A DNA stretch of 64,000 bases from Lysobacterales bacterium (GCA_002722315.1 PBLG01000026.1:1-64000), one strand, 5' to 3'. Positions 1 to 10,773 are shown, counted from the first letter of the stretch. Numbers and translations: made by a program. Notes: generated by a model not told the origin, from the letters alone.

Positions 1-88
1 CGAAACGACGAAACGACGAAACGACGAAACGACGAAACGACGAAACGACGAAACGACGAAACGACGAAACGACGAAACGACGAAACGA
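1..88. repeat. 8-bp tandem repeat, 11 uninterrupted copies
   Basis: The unit CGAAACGA is repeated exactly eleven times without a mismatch and runs off the left edge, so the true copy number is unknown. A possible -10 hexamer (TATCAT, 103-108) lies just beyond it, so the array would sit upstream of or against the asd promoter. The unit is not a multiple of three, so a change in copy number would shift any reading frame across it. Confidence 0.95.
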
Positions 89-140
89 CCACCGATTCCC
101 GCTATCATCCAGATACCCCCACCCGCAAGCCGACCCCGCC

Positions 141-1175
141 ATGCCCCAGCCCAAGGATAAATACGACGTCGCCGTCGTCGGCGCGACCGGCGCGGTGGGC
201 GAGGTGCTGCTCGAGTTGCTGGCCGAGCGCAAGTTCCCGGTCGGGCGGCTTGTCGTGCTGGCGAGCGCGCGTTCGGCCGGCGAGATGATTCGCGTCGGCA
301 AGCGTTCGGCGACCGTGACCGACCTGGCCGGCTTCGACTTCGCCGGGATCGATTTCGCGTTCTTCTCGGCCGGCGGGTCGGTTTCGGCCGAGCACGCGCC
401 GCGGGCCGCGGCGGCCGGGGCGACGGTGATCGACAACACCTCGCATTTCCGGATGCACGACGACGTGCCGCTGATCGTGCCCGAGGTCAACGGCGACGAG
501 ATCGCCGACTGGTACCGGCGACCGCAGTCCGGCGGCATCATCGCGAATCCGAATTGTTCCACGATCCAGATGCTGCTGGCCGTCGCGCCCATTCATCGAC
601 GCTACGGCGTGACCCGGATCAACGTGGCGACCTACCAGGCCGTTTCCGGCGCCGGCCGCAAGGCGATGGAGGAACTGGGTCGGCAGACCGCCGACAAGCT
701 GAACTTCCGCGAGCCCGACGCAAAGGTATTGAGTGCGCCGATCGCGTTCAACGTGATCCCGCGCATCGACGTCGTGGAAGCCAACGGCTACACCCGCGAA
801 GAGATGAAGATGCACAACGAGACGCGCAAGATCCTGGGTGATGAAAGGATCGGGGTCAACGCCACCGCGGTTCGCGTGCCGGTGTTCTACGGGCACAGCG
901 AGGCGGTGCACCTGGAGACCGAGTCGCCGGCCGACCTGGACGAGGTCCGGGCGCTGTTGTCCGGGGCCGAGGGCGTGCGCCTGGTCGAGGGCGATAGCGA
1001 CCCGATGCCGATGGTGCACGCGTCGGGCCGCGACGAGGTCTTCGTCGGTCGCATCCGGCGCGATATCACCCACGCCAATGGCCTCGACCTTTGGGTAGTC
1101 TCGGACAATTTGCGCAAGGGCGCGGCGCTCAACGCGATTCAGATCGCCGAGTTCCTGGTGGCCCGGAATGCGTGA
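141..1175 (+). CDS. asd: aspartate-semialdehyde dehydrogenase
   Basis: The product (344 aa) catalyses NADPH-dependent reduction of L-aspartyl-4-phosphate to aspartate semialdehyde, the branch point to lysine/diaminopimelate, threonine and methionine, in the cytoplasm. The N-terminal Rossmann motif VVGATGAVG (residues 12-20) binds the nucleotide. The catalytic cysteine is C139 in the motif NPNCSTIQM, and a substrate-binding QAVSGAG segment follows. The length is normal for the family. The ATG at 141 places the Rossmann strand ten residues in, as expected. The gene heads the asd-fimV-truA-trpF-trpB-trpA block familiar from Pseudomonas and Xanthomonas. The perfect 8-bp repeat array lies some 50 bp upstream and may affect its promoter. 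Confidence 0.96.
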   Translation: MPQPKDKYDVAVVGATGAVGEVLLELLAERKFPVGRLVVLASARSAGEMIRVGKRSATVTDLAGFDFAGIDFAFFSAGGSVSAEHAPRAAAAGATVIDNTSHFRMHDDVPLIVPEVNGDEIADWYRRPQSGGIIANPNCSTIQMLLAVAPIHRRYGVTRINVATYQAVSGAGRKAMEELGRQTADKLNFREPDAKVLSAPIAFNVIPRIDVVEANGYTREEMKMHNETRKILGDERIGVNATAVRVPVFYGHSEAVHLETESPADLDEVRALLSGAEGVRLVEGDSDPMPMVHASGRDEVFVGRIRRDITHANGLDLWVVSDNLRKGAALNAIQIAEFLVARNA

Positions 1176-1196
1176 CCGGCAGGGCCCGGGCGGCGA

Positions 1197-1226
1197 TTGT
1201 TTCTGCTCGGTGACGCTTGCTATACT
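1197..1226 (+). promoter_or_regulatory. candidate sigma-70 promoter for fimV
   Basis: TTGTTT (1197-1202), an 18-bp spacer and TATACT (1221-1226) are preceded by a TGC extended -10 element. This places a start site about 30 bp before the chosen fimV ATG. It is a sequence match only. Confidence 0.5.
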
Positions 1227-1264
1227 CCATTGAATATCGAACAAGAATATGGGGAACGGATCTG

Positions 1265-3853
1265 ATGACTCGGGCGAAGCGTATGTTGAGCAAACAGGCG
1301 ATGGCTTCAATCGCCCTGACCGTGGCTCTCGTGATACCGGCCGGCGCCTGGGCGCTGGGCCTGGGGGAGGCGCGCGTCGAGTCGTTCCTGAACCAGCCCC
1401 TGGACGTTCGCATGCGCCTGCTGGACGTCTCCGACGACGACCTTGATTCGCTCACCGTGACGCCGGCCTCTCCCGAGGACTTCGAGCGGCTCGGCCTGAT
1501 GAGCAGTTCGCTGGCGCTGGGCATCCAGATCGAGGTCGATCGAAGCGTGTCGCCGCCGATCGTTCGCGTCACATCGGCCCGGCCGGTGTCCGATCCCGTC
1601 GTGCAGTTGCTGGTGGACGCACGCTGGGCCAGCGGGCGCATGCTGCGCGAATACACCCTCTTCCTGGATCCGCCGACGGTTGCGGTCGAGGCGCCCGCGC
1701 CCGCACGGCCCGCACAGCAGGACGAGCCGGCCGCCGATCGCCGGACGGCAGCGCCGGTGCGCCAGACCGAGGCGCCGCGCGCCCGGGAATCGCGCCCGCA
1801 GCAGGCCCAGACGCAGCAAACCCGCGCGGTTGCCGCATCGGGATCCCGCAGGTACGGACCGGTCGCCAGCGGCGATACGCTCTGGTCGATCGCGCGTGCG
1901 AACCTGCCGGCCGGCGACGTCAGCATGAACCAGATGATGATCGCCATCGTCGAGCTCAACCCCGACGCATTCCGCGATCGCAACATCAACCAGCTTCTGC
2001 GGGGCGCCGAACTGCAGCTGCCCGACGCCGAGCAGGTCAGGGCGCTCGACGAGGCCGCCGCGGCCGCCGAGGTGGCGGCCCAGAACAGGGCGTTCAGCCG
2101 GCGCATGAGTTCGGACCTTCCAACGGTGTCGTCGGCCGGCCGGGATTCCGGCCCGACCACGGAATCGCCCGCGGCGCGGGACATGGCAGGCAGGCCGGAG
2201 CAGGCGGAATCCGCCGACCCGGTCGACCACAGGCTTTCGCTGGTGCCGCCGGGCGACGAGGAATCGGGCAACGGCCTGTCGGAAGACGCCGCCGAAGTCG
2301 CCGATCTCAGGCAGCGACTGGCGCGTGCCGAAGAAGAACTGTATGCCGCCCGCCAGGAGGCCGAGGAATTTCAGTCACGGGTCGAGGATCTGGAGACCGC
2401 AATTCGCGACAACCCCGGCGGCATCGGGCTTCGCGACGCCGAACTGGCCGGCCTGGAAGCCACGCTCCGGGCCGCGCGCGAAGCCACACGCGAGGATGCC
2501 GATCCCGAACTGCGGGCGGAAGTCTCCGAGCGCCTTGAAGGTTATCTGGCGCAGTATGAAGCCGCGTCGCAGGCGGGTTCGGACGGCGACCAAGCGGTCT
2601 CGGCCGAGAGCGACCCGGCCGGCGATGAGGGCATGATCGGTGCGCAGGACGATGCAGCGGCGCAGGCGCCGGACGAAGAAGCAACCGCAGCGGATGCGGC
2701 AGCCGAAGACGCCGAACCCACGCCCGCGCCGGAGCGCGCGGTCACCGAAATACAGAGTTCGAAGGGCCTGCTCGGCAACCCGATGCTGCTGCTCGTTGTC
2801 GGGTTGGTCGTGCTGCTGGCGATCCTGGCGATCGTCAGGTTCCTGGTGCGCCGCGGTCGCGAATCGGCAGAGCCCGGGACGCCGCTCAAGCGCGCGGCCG
2901 AGCTGTCGCCGACGACGCAATCGACCGAAAATCCGATTCAGACGGCGCGTGCGCAGCTCAACAGGAACCCGGACGATCTGGCGGCGCATCTGGGCCTGCT
3001 GCAGACGCTGGCCAGCGACGGAAACCAGGACGAATTCGGCGAAGCCCTCGAAGCAATGTACGTCCACGTCGACTCCGATTCGGATCCCGAGTGGCGAGAG
3101 GCGCTGGATCTGGCCGGTCGAGTCGTGCCGGGCCATCCGCTGGTCAAGGGCAGTACCGACTGGGTGGCCGAAGGGCCCGTCAGGGATGTCGACGAGCTGC
3201 CGTCGGAAGTCGACGAGGAGTCGGAAGTCGACGACCTGATGACCCGTCTCGATTCAGACCTGGACGAGTCCGATGACCGCGACTGGCTGGGCGAAGAAAC
3301 GCCCGACGAACCCGATGGGCCGCTTCTTCGCGGTGACGACGATGCCGGTGCCGACGTCGCGTCCGACCGTGGCGAGGACCTGTCGCCGGGCGTCGAAGGC
3401 TCGAAGTCCCGGCCGGACGAGTTCGAAGAGGAATTCGATTTCGGCGACTGGGGCGACGAAGAAGAAGGCCCCGAGGATGAATCCGAATCCGGCCTGCAGA
3501 CCGATGCACCGGACCAGCCGCCCGAAGCGGGCAAGGACGAGGACCTGGTCCTGGACTGGCCCGACGAAGAGGAGCCCGTCGCGCGAGGCGACGCCGGCGA
3601 CGCGGCGCCGGGTTCAGAAGGGGTCGAAGCCGACGACCGGAGTGCGGACGGCGAGGAGACCGCAGACGATATCTTCGCCCCGAGCGACGACGATATCGAC
3701 GTCAAGCTGGACCTGGCCAAGGCATACCTTTCCTGGAACAGCACCGACTCGGCGCGCACGCTGCTCGAAGAAGTCGCCCGCGAGGGCAACGAATCGCAGC
3801 GCGACGAGGCGCGCAAGCTGCTCGACGACCTGTCGGACGGTTCCGACGACTGA
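1265..3853 (+). CDS. fimV: FimV-type pilus assembly / polar hub protein
   Basis: The product (862 aa) is a FimV-like inner-membrane peptidoglycan-binding protein. FimV supports type IV pilus and type II secretion function at the pole in Pseudomonas. A signal peptide (residues 1-30, cleaved after AWA) is followed by the diagnostic LGLGEARVESFLNQPL segment (31-46). Next come a LysM domain (about 198-253), a coiled coil (about 340-385), a single transmembrane helix (about 502-524), a long very acidic cytoplasmic region, and the conserved C-terminal FimV/TPR segment (around 810-845, DVKLDLAKAYLSW). An in-frame ATG 48 bp upstream would add residues before the signal peptide. The ATG at 1265 has a GGGGAACGGA-type ribosome site and gives a normal signal peptide, so it is preferred. 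Alternative name: TspA/FimV family. Confidence 0.9.
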   Translation: MTRAKRMLSKQAMASIALTVALVIPAGAWALGLGEARVESFLNQPLDVRMRLLDVSDDDLDSLTVTPASPEDFERLGLMSSSLALGIQIEVDRSVSPPIVRVTSARPVSDPVVQLLVDARWASGRMLREYTLFLDPPTVAVEAPAPARPAQQDEPAADRRTAAPVRQTEAPRARESRPQQAQTQQTRAVAASGSRRYGPVASGDTLWSIARANLPAGDVSMNQMMIAIVELNPDAFRDRNINQLLRGAELQLPDAEQVRALDEAAAAAEVAAQNRAFSRRMSSDLPTVSSAGRDSGPTTESPAARDMAGRPEQAESADPVDHRLSLVPPGDEESGNGLSEDAAEVADLRQRLARAEEELYAARQEAEEFQSRVEDLETAIRDNPGGIGLRDAELAGLEATLRAAREATREDADPELRAEVSERLEGYLAQYEAASQAGSDGDQAVSAESDPAGDEGMIGAQDDAAAQAPDEEATAADAAAEDAEPTPAPERAVTEIQSSKGLLGNPMLLLVVGLVVLLAILAIVRFLVRRGRESAEPGTPLKRAAELSPTTQSTENPIQTARAQLNRNPDDLAAHLGLLQTLASDGNQDEFGEALEAMYVHVDSDSDPEWREALDLAGRVVPGHPLVKGSTDWVAEGPVRDVDELPSEVDEESEVDDLMTRLDSDLDESDDRDWLGEETPDEPDGPLLRGDDDAGADVASDRGEDLSPGVEGSKSRPDEFEEEFDFGDWGDEEEGPEDESESGLQTDAPDQPPEAGKDEDLVLDWPDEEEPVARGDAGDAAPGSEGVEADDRSADGEETADDIFAPSDDDIDVKLDLAKAYLSWNSTDSARTLLEEVAREGNESQRDEARKLLDDLSDGSDD

Positions 3854-3860
3854 GCCCTTG

Positions 3861-4700
3861 ATGCAACCGGGCGAGCCGCCCGTCGTGATGGACTCCGAAT
3901 CGAGATCCCGCGTCGTGCTCGGCCTCGAGTACGACGGCAGCCGCTTCTACGGCTTCCAGCGCCAGCGCCAGAAGCCCACGGTGCAGGAAGTGCTGGAAGA
4001 CGCGATCGCTCGGGTTGCCGACCGGCGGGTAACCGTACACTGTGCGGGAAGGACCGACACCGGCGTTCACGCGGTCTGCCAGGTGGTGCATTTCGATACC
4101 GAAGCCGAGCGCAGCGAGCGGACCTGGGTGCTGGGCTGCAACAGCCACCTGCCCCCCGGGGCCAGCGTGCTCTGGGCGCGGCCGGCGGCGCCGGGCTTTC
4201 ACGCGCGCTTCAGCGCCCGCGGGCGAACCTACCGATACCGGATTCTCAACCGCTGGACGCGGCCCGGGCTGCAGGCGGGACGGGTTTCATGGGAGCGCCG
4301 GAAGCTCGATGCCGAGCGCATGCACGAGGCGGCCCAGGCGCTGGTCGGAGAACACGATTTCTCCAGCTTCCGGGCGCCCGGCTGCCAGGCAAAACATGCC
4401 GTCCGCACGATGCGTTCGATATCGGTAGAACGTCACGTCAACGAAATTGTCATTGAAGTCACGGCCAACGCATTTCTTTATCATATGGTTCGCAACATCG
4501 CCGGCACCCTGATCGCGGTCGGGACGGGCAAGCGGCCGCCGGGCTGGGTGGCCGACGTGCTGGCCGAGCGCCGGCGGGCGGTGGCGGGCGTCACGGCGAC
4601 GCCTGACGGGCTTTATTTCGTCGGCGTTGAGTACCCGGATTTTCCGGACCTGCCGACCTTCGAACAAGGCGCATTTCCGCGCGGGTGGAATCTGAGTTGA
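3861..4700 (+). CDS. truA: tRNA pseudouridine(38-40) synthase
   Basis: TruA (279 aa) isomerises uridines 38-40 of the tRNA anticodon stem to pseudouridine. The catalytic aspartate is D66 in CAGRTDTGVHA, and the family segments FHARFSARGRTYRY and FLYHMVRNIAG are present. The chosen ATG lies seven bases after the fimV stop. A second in-frame ATG at 3888 sits closer to the usual N-terminus (RVVLGLEYDG) and could be the true start. Truncation or frameshift is not seen. The position between fimV and trpF matches Pseudomonas and Xanthomonas genomes and suggests co-transcription with both. Confidence 0.94.
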   Translation: MQPGEPPVVMDSESRSRVVLGLEYDGSRFYGFQRQRQKPTVQEVLEDAIARVADRRVTVHCAGRTDTGVHAVCQVVHFDTEAERSERTWVLGCNSHLPPGASVLWARPAAPGFHARFSARGRTYRYRILNRWTRPGLQAGRVSWERRKLDAERMHEAAQALVGEHDFSSFRAPGCQAKHAVRTMRSISVERHVNEIVIEVTANAFLYHMVRNIAGTLIAVGTGKRPPGWVADVLAERRRAVAGVTATPDGLYFVGVEYPDFPDLPTFEQGAFPRGWNLS

Positions 4701-4712
4701 TGGTGCCAGGAC

Positions 4713-5327
4713 ATGCATAAGCCGACCCGGGTCAAGTTCTGCGGGATCACGCGCGTCGAGGATGCCGTCCTGGCCGCGTCACTGGGCGTCGATGCGATCG
4801 GCCTGGTGTTCGTGCCCGGCCCGCCGCGCTCGGTGGATAAGACCGCCGCGGCCGAGATCTGCAGGGCGCTGCCGCCGCTGGTCGGGACCGTCGGCCTGTT
4901 CATGGACGCGCCCGACGAATTCGTTCGTTCGGTGATCGCCGAGGTGCCGCTGAATTGGCTGCAGTTTCACGGTTCCGAGACGCCCGAATACTGCCGATCC
5001 TTCGGTCGGCCCTGGATCAAGGCGTTGCCAATGGCTTCACCGGCCGACGTGCAGTATCATGATTGGTCCGACGCGCCGGCCCTGCTGCTGGATGCGCATG
5101 CCGCCGGCGGCATGGGCGGGTCGGGTGAAGCCTTCGACTGGGAAAACGCCGTATTGCCGGCCACTTCCTGGATTCTTGCCGGCGGCCTGAAGCCGGACAA
5201 CATCGCTCGTGCGCTGGACGTCCTGGCGCCTTCGGCGGTCGACGTTTCATCCGGTATCGAAAGCGCGCCGGGAATCAAGGATGCTGCGTTGATGCGGCAA
5301 TTCATGGAGAAGATTCACAATGGTTGA
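4713..5327 (+). CDS. trpF: phosphoribosylanthranilate isomerase
   Basis: TrpF (204 aa) converts N-(5-phosphoribosyl)anthranilate to the enol-phosphoribulose form in tryptophan synthesis. The general base is C10 in VKFCGIT and the general acid is D127 in LLLDAHA. The C-terminal phosphate-binding loops WILAGGL and VDVSSGIE complete the beta/alpha barrel. It is monofunctional and not fused to TrpC. Its last eight bases overlap the start of trpB, so translation of the two is probably coupled. The genes trpE, trpG, trpD and trpC are not in this window, so the pathway is split between loci. Confidence 0.95.
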   Translation: MHKPTRVKFCGITRVEDAVLAASLGVDAIGLVFVPGPPRSVDKTAAAEICRALPPLVGTVGLFMDAPDEFVRSVIAEVPLNWLQFHGSETPEYCRSFGRPWIKALPMASPADVQYHDWSDAPALLLDAHAAGGMGGSGEAFDWENAVLPATSWILAGGLKPDNIARALDVLAPSAVDVSSGIESAPGIKDAALMRQFMEKIHNG

Positions 5328-6558
5328 AGTGGTGGAAAAGGCAACCGCGGCGTCTGCTGACCCGCGCCAGGCGCTTCCGGACGCGAGCGGTCATTTCGGC
5401 CGGTTCGGCGGCCGGTTCGTTTCCGAAACGCTGATGGCGGCGCTGGAGGAACTCGAGCAGGCCTGGCTGAAGTACCGCGACGATGTCGAGTTCCAGGCCG
5501 AACTCGACAGCGATCTCGCGCACTTCGTCGGTCGCCCCTCGCCGCTGTACCTGGCCGAAAGGCTGACGGCGCACGCCGGCGGCGCGCGCATCGTGTTCAA
5601 GCGCGAAGACCTCAACCACACCGGCGCGCACAAGATCAACAACACGGTCGGCCAGGCGCTCCTGGCCCGCGCGATGGGCAAGCAGCGCGTGATCGCCGAG
5701 ACCGGCGCCGGCCAGCACGGCGTGGCGTCGGCCACGGTGGCCGCGCGGCTGGGCATGAAGTGCGTGGTCTACATGGGCGCCGACGACATCAAGCGCCAGG
5801 CCATCAACGTGTTCCGGATGAAGCTGCTGGGCGCCGAGGTGGTGAGCGTCGATTCCGGCTCGCGCACGCTCAAGGACGCGCTCAACGAGGCCATGCGCTA
5901 CTGGGTGACGAATGTAGACGATACCTTCTACATTCTCGGCACCGTGGCCGGCCCGCATCCCTATCCGGCGCTGGTGCGCGACTTCAATGCCGTCGTGGGT
6001 CGCGAAGCGCGTCGGCAGTGCATGGACGAATACGGCAAGCTGCCCGACGCGCTGGTGGCCTGCGTCGGCGGCGGTTCCAACGCCATGGGCCTGTTCTACC
6101 CGTTCATCGACGACCGCGAGGTCGAGATGTACGGGGTCGAGGCGGCCGGCCGCGGCCTGTCCGGGCTCGAGCATGCCGCCAGCCTGTGCGCGGGAAGAGT
6201 CGGCGTGCTGCACGGATCGCGCACCTACCTGCTCGACGACGATGCCGGTCAGATTCGACACACCCATTCGGTGTCGGCCGGACTGGACTACCCGGGCGTC
6301 GGTCCAGAGCATGCCTGGCTCAAGGATTCGCATCGGGCACAATACGTCGGCGTGACCGACGACGAGGCGCTGGAGGCCTTCCACCTTTGCACCCGCAAGG
6401 AAGGCATCATGCCGGCGCTGGAGAGCGCGCACGCGGTGGCCTGGGCGATCAAGCAGGCCGCCGGCATGGACCGCGACCAGGTTGTCCTGGTGAACATGTC
6501 GGGGCGCGGCGACAAGGACATTCACACCGTGGCCGATCTCGAGGGGATCAGCATTTGA
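5320..6558 (+). CDS. trpB: tryptophan synthase beta chain
   Basis: TrpB (412 aa) is the PLP-dependent subunit that joins indole and serine into tryptophan. The PLP lysine is K105 in [11 protein letters not shown], the phosphate-binding loop is GGGSNAMG (about residue 250), and the conserved [12 protein letters not shown] segment lies near the N-terminus. The length is normal. The start lies inside trpF and the stop overlaps the trpA start, so the trpF-trpB-trpA string looks like one translationally coupled unit. Recognition is secure from the catalytic motifs. Confidence 0.97.
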   Translation: MVEVVEKATAASADPRQALPDASGHFGRFGGRFVSETLMAALEELEQAWLKYRDDVEFQAELDSDLAHFVGRPSPLYLAERLTAHAGGARIVFKREDLNHTGAHKINNTVGQALLARAMGKQRVIAETGAGQHGVASATVAARLGMKCVVYMGADDIKRQAINVFRMKLLGAEVVSVDSGSRTLKDALNEAMRYWVTNVDDTFYILGTVAGPHPYPALVRDFNAVVGREARRQCMDEYGKLPDALVACVGGGSNAMGLFYPFIDDREVEMYGVEAAGRGLSGLEHAASLCAGRVGVLHGSRTYLLDDDAGQIRHTHSVSAGLDYPGVGPEHAWLKDSHRAQYVGVTDDEALEAFHLCTRKEGIMPALESAHAVAWAIKQAAGMDRDQVVLVNMSGRGDKDIHTVADLEGISI

Positions 6559-7396
6559 CTCGTTTTTCCAACAGAATCGATCGGCGTTTCGCCGAGCTTG
6601 CCGAGCGGGGCCGCACGGGCCTGATCCCGTACGTGACCGCCGGCCATCCGAAGCCGGAGCTGACGGTCGACATCATGCACGCCCTGGTCGCCGGCGGCGC
6701 CGACCTGCTGGAGCTCGGGATCCCGTTCTCCGACGTCATGGCCGACGGCCCGGTGATCCAGCACGCCTGCGAAGCGGCGCTGAAGCAGGGCATGACGCTG
6801 GACAAGGTCTTCGCCCAGGTTGCCGAATTCCGCCGGCGCGACGCCGACACCCCGGTCATCCTCATGGGCTACATGAACCCGGTCGAGCGGCGCGGCCTGG
6901 AGACTTTTGCCGAGCAGGCCGCCGAGGCCGGCGTGGACGGGCTGCTGATCGTCGACTGCCCGGCCGACGAGGCGGCCGACACCACGCGCGTGTTCGACGA
7001 GCACGAACTCCACCAGATCTTCCTGGTGGCGCCGACCACCACCGAGTCGCGCATAGAGCGCATGGCGCCGCTGGCCGGCGGGTTCATCTACTATGTCTCG
7101 CTAAAGGGCGTGACCGGCTCGGCCGCGCTCAACGCCGATGAGCTGGCGCCTGCCGTCGATTCCATTCGTGCGCGCTCCGATCTGCCGGTCGCGGTCGGCT
7201 TCGGGATTTCGACCCCGGAGCAGGCCCGGGCCGTGGGCGCGGTGGCCGACGCGGTGGTCATCGGCTCGGCGCTGGTGCGCAAACTCGACGGCGCCGAATC
7301 CCGGGAGGTCGCCGGTGATATCGTCGCCGACTACATCGGCAGCATCCGCGCGGCGCTCGATGGTCTCGACGAGTCCGCCCCGGTCGAGGCACGGGC

Positions 7397-7400
<4 letters not shown>
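6555..7400 (+). CDS. trpA: tryptophan synthase alpha chain (TTG start)
   Basis: TrpA (281 aa) cleaves indole-3-glycerol phosphate and channels indole to TrpB. The catalytic pair is E53 ([10 protein letters not shown]) and D64 (MADGP). The C-terminal phosphate-binding motifs VGFGIST and VVIGSALV are intact. No ATG gives the conserved N-terminus. The TTG at 6555 has a GAGGGGA ribosome site and overlaps the trpB TGA as TTGA; it yields the expected [18 protein letters not shown] start. Two usually conserved positions differ: AGHP instead of AGDP at residues 29-32, and SDVMADGP instead of SDPMADGP. The gene overlaps accD by four bases. Confidence 0.94.
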
Positions 7401-8347
<947 letters not shown>

Positions 8348-8407
8348 GCCGGATCGACCGCCGCGCCGGGCCATCGACGCGATTCCCGGCCCGCGCCGAC
8401 GCAAGCC

Positions 8408-9715
8408 ATGACTGAATTTCCCACATCGCTGGCGGGCATGCTTCGGCGACTGGAACAGCGCGCGCCGCAGTCCCGGATCGAGCTCGGCCTGGACCGGGTG
8501 CGAAAGGTACTGGACCGGCAGCGCCTGGACTTGGCCGGCACGCGCATCGTCAGCGTCGCCGGCACCAACGGCAAGGGCTCCACGGTCGCCTTTCTCGAAT
8601 CGATTGCCGCGCGAGCGGGCCTTGAATCCATGGCGTTCACCTCGCCCCACCTGGTTGCCTTCGGCGAACGCTTCCGGTTGTGCGGGCAGCCGCTGCCCGA
8701 TGACGAAATTGCCGGTGCCCTGGGCGCCGTTGAACGCGCCCGCGGCGACATCGAGCTGACCTGGTTCGAGCACGTGACGCTGGCCGGTTTCGAACTGGCG
8801 GCCCGGCGCTGTCCCGACTGGCTGATCGCCGAGGTCGGCATGGGCGGGCGACTGGACGCGGTCAATGCGGTCGACGCCGACGTCTCCGTGATCACGTCCA
8901 TCGGGCTGGACCATCAGCGCTTTCTCGGCCGGACGCGGGCCGCGATAGCGCGTGAGAAGTGCGGCATCGCGCGCACCGGCAGGCCGGCGATCGTGGCCGA
9001 AAAGAAGCTGCCCGACGGGATGCTGCAAACCCTGGAAGCCACCGGGGCCCAGGTCAGTCTCGCCGGGCGCGATTTCGATTGGCGCTGGCGCTCGGAAAAG
9101 CTGGACATACGGCTGGGCAGTCGCATGATCGGCGGACTGTCTCCGGGTCTCGCCGGTCGCCACCAGGGCGGCAACGCCGCGGCGGCTGCGGCGGCGGCGC
9201 TGGCGCTGGCGCCCGCGCTGTCCGATCGTGAAATTGCCGACGGCCTTGCCGGCGCGCAGCTGGCCGGGCGGTTCCAGCGCGTCGCCGTCGCGCCCGACGT
9301 CATTGTCGACGTGGCGCACAATCCGGCCGCCGCGCGCGTGCTTGCCGCGCAGCTCGAACGCCTGCCGGGCGACAAGGTCGCGGTGTTCGCGGCACTCGAG
9401 GACAAGGACGTCGCCGGCATTGTTCGTCCACTGGCCGGTGCCTTTCGACGCTGGTTTGTCGCAAACCTCGACGTGCCCCGCGGCCTCCGTGCAGCTGAAT
9501 TGATCGAACGGATGCGCGGCTTGCCTGTCGGGGGACGCCCGGAAGCGTTAGAATCGGTCGCGGATGCGCTGGCCGCGGCGCGCGAATCATGCGAGGCGGA
9601 CCGAGCGTCGAAGTGCGCGCCTGCCGGTGGGCCGGCACATACAATTATCGTGTTCGGTTCCTTTTACACCGTGGCCGCCGCGCTGCAGGCACTGAACCAG
9701 AGCAATTCGGACTGA
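8408..9715 (+). CDS. folC: bifunctional folylpolyglutamate/dihydrofolate synthase
   Basis: FolC (435 aa) adds glutamate to dihydropteroate and then to tetrahydrofolate. It is a Mur-ligase-type ATPase with the P-loop AGTNGKGST (about residues 51-59), the FTSPHL motif that follows it in this family, and the C-terminal ligase segment VDVAHNPAAARVLA. The length is normal. Near the C-terminus, a basic, Cys-containing stretch before HTIIVFGSFYTVAAA looks less conserved than the rest. It follows accD in the same orientation and is followed by dedD, as in related genomes. Confidence 0.95.
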   Translation: MTEFPTSLAGMLRRLEQRAPQSRIELGLDRVRKVLDRQRLDLAGTRIVSVAGTNGKGSTVAFLESIAARAGLESMAFTSPHLVAFGERFRLCGQPLPDDEIAGALGAVERARGDIELTWFEHVTLAGFELAARRCPDWLIAEVGMGGRLDAVNAVDADVSVITSIGLDHQRFLGRTRAAIAREKCGIARTGRPAIVAEKKLPDGMLQTLEATGAQVSLAGRDFDWRWRSEKLDIRLGSRMIGGLSPGLAGRHQGGNAAAAAAAALALAPALSDREIADGLAGAQLAGRFQRVAVAPDVIVDVAHNPAAARVLAAQLERLPGDKVAVFAALEDKDVAGIVRPLAGAFRRWFVANLDVPRGLRAAELIERMRGLPVGGRPEALESVADALAAARESCEADRASKCAPAGGPAHTIIVFGSFYTVAAALQALNQSNSD

Positions 9716-9739
9716 CATTCGGGGTTTTCGGTTTATTCC

Positions 9740-10771
9740 ATGGACAAGGTCTTGAAGCGGCGCCTCATCGGCGCATCCATCATCATCGCGCTCGCCGTGA
9801 TTTTCGTTCCGATGCTGCTGGTCGACCCGGATTCGGTTCGCGACGGCGACGGCGACGCGATCGACGTGCCGCCGATGCCGGACTCGGCGCGAGAAGTCCG
9901 GCGAATCCCGCTGGATCCGGAGGCGGCAAGAGTGTCGGACTCGGACAGGCCGGCGACCCAGCGCGGCGACGGCCGGGCATCGACCCAGGCACCCGAGCCG
10001 GCTGAATCGGCGCCGGCCGCCGATCGCGTGAGCCCCGACGATCGAATCGTGCTCAGGCCGGACCTGGCCGAGCCGGAACAACCGACGGCGGCAAGCCGGA
10101 CACCGGCCGGCGAGCCCGGCTCACGGGCCGAGACGGTGCCCGATGGCGCCTCGGATCCGTCCGAATCGACGGATGTTGACGTCTCGCCGGCCGAAGCCGA
10201 AGCCGAACCCGAAGCCCGGGTCCAGGCTCGGCCTGCGCCGGAACCCGCCGAGACCGCCGAGCCGGCTCAGGTGTCGATGGGCGACTGGGTGGTCCAGGTG
10301 GCGAGTTTCGGCTCGCAGGACGCGGCAGAACAGGTTCGAGCTCGACTCGAGGCCCTGGGTCACATCGTTGCCCGCGACGAGATCGTGCGCGGTCAGTCCC
10401 TGTTGTATCGCTTGCGCACCGGACCGTATCCTAGTCGGGCGGCGGCCGAACGGGCGCTCGCGCAGATCAGCGCGACCGTGGAGGGCGTGGAACCGATCGT
10501 CCGGGAAATGGATGCGGACCTGCAGCAGGGCACGGAAGCGGGCTTCGCGGTACAGGTGGGCAGCTTAGTCGGCGAAGACAACGCCGAAAGCGAAACCGCG
10601 CGCCTGGCCGGGCTGGGTTTCGAATCGTTCCGGTTCAGCGAACAGATCGGCGAACGGTTGATCTGGCGCGTGATGGTCGGCCCGGTGTCCGAGCGCAGCG
10701 AAGCCGATGCGCTCCAGTCCCGCGTGGTCGAAGAGGCCGGCGTGGAAGGCCTGGTGGTCAGCTACCCGTGA
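9740..10771 (+). CDS. dedD: DedD-type cell-division protein with two SPOR domains
   Basis: The product (343 aa) is a membrane-anchored SPOR protein; DedD binds denuded septal peptidoglycan during division. An N-terminal membrane helix (about residues 8-27) is followed by a Pro/Ala/Glu-rich periplasmic linker. Two SPOR repeats then follow, starting WVVQVASFGS (about 181-255) and FAVQVGSLVG (about 269-343). E. coli DedD has one SPOR domain, so the tandem arrangement is notable. Its place between folC and cvpA matches the E. coli folC-dedD-cvpA-purF order. Confidence 0.88.
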   Translation: MDKVLKRRLIGASIIIALAVIFVPMLLVDPDSVRDGDGDAIDVPPMPDSAREVRRIPLDPEAARVSDSDRPATQRGDGRASTQAPEPAESAPAADRVSPDDRIVLRPDLAEPEQPTAASRTPAGEPGSRAETVPDGASDPSESTDVDVSPAEAEAEPEARVQARPAPEPAETAEPAQVSMGDWVVQVASFGSQDAAEQVRARLEALGHIVARDEIVRGQSLLYRLRTGPYPSRAAAERALAQISATVEGVEPIVREMDADLQQGTEAGFAVQVGSLVGEDNAESETARLAGLGFESFRFSEQIGERLIWRVMVGPVSERSEADALQSRVVEEAGVEGLVVSYP

Positions 10772-10773
10772 TG

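Noticed and set aside
1-88. CRISPR array at the left edge
   Set aside because: The 8-bp units are contiguous with no spacers.
105-1310. Long minus-strand open frame across asd
   Set aside because: It is antisense to a clear asd gene; long antisense frames are expected at this GC content, and the peptide matches nothing.
5760-6554. Upstream extension of the trpA frame inside trpB
   Set aside because: It reads trpB out of frame and gives a low-complexity Arg/Gly peptide; the TTG at 6555 is supported by a ribosome site.
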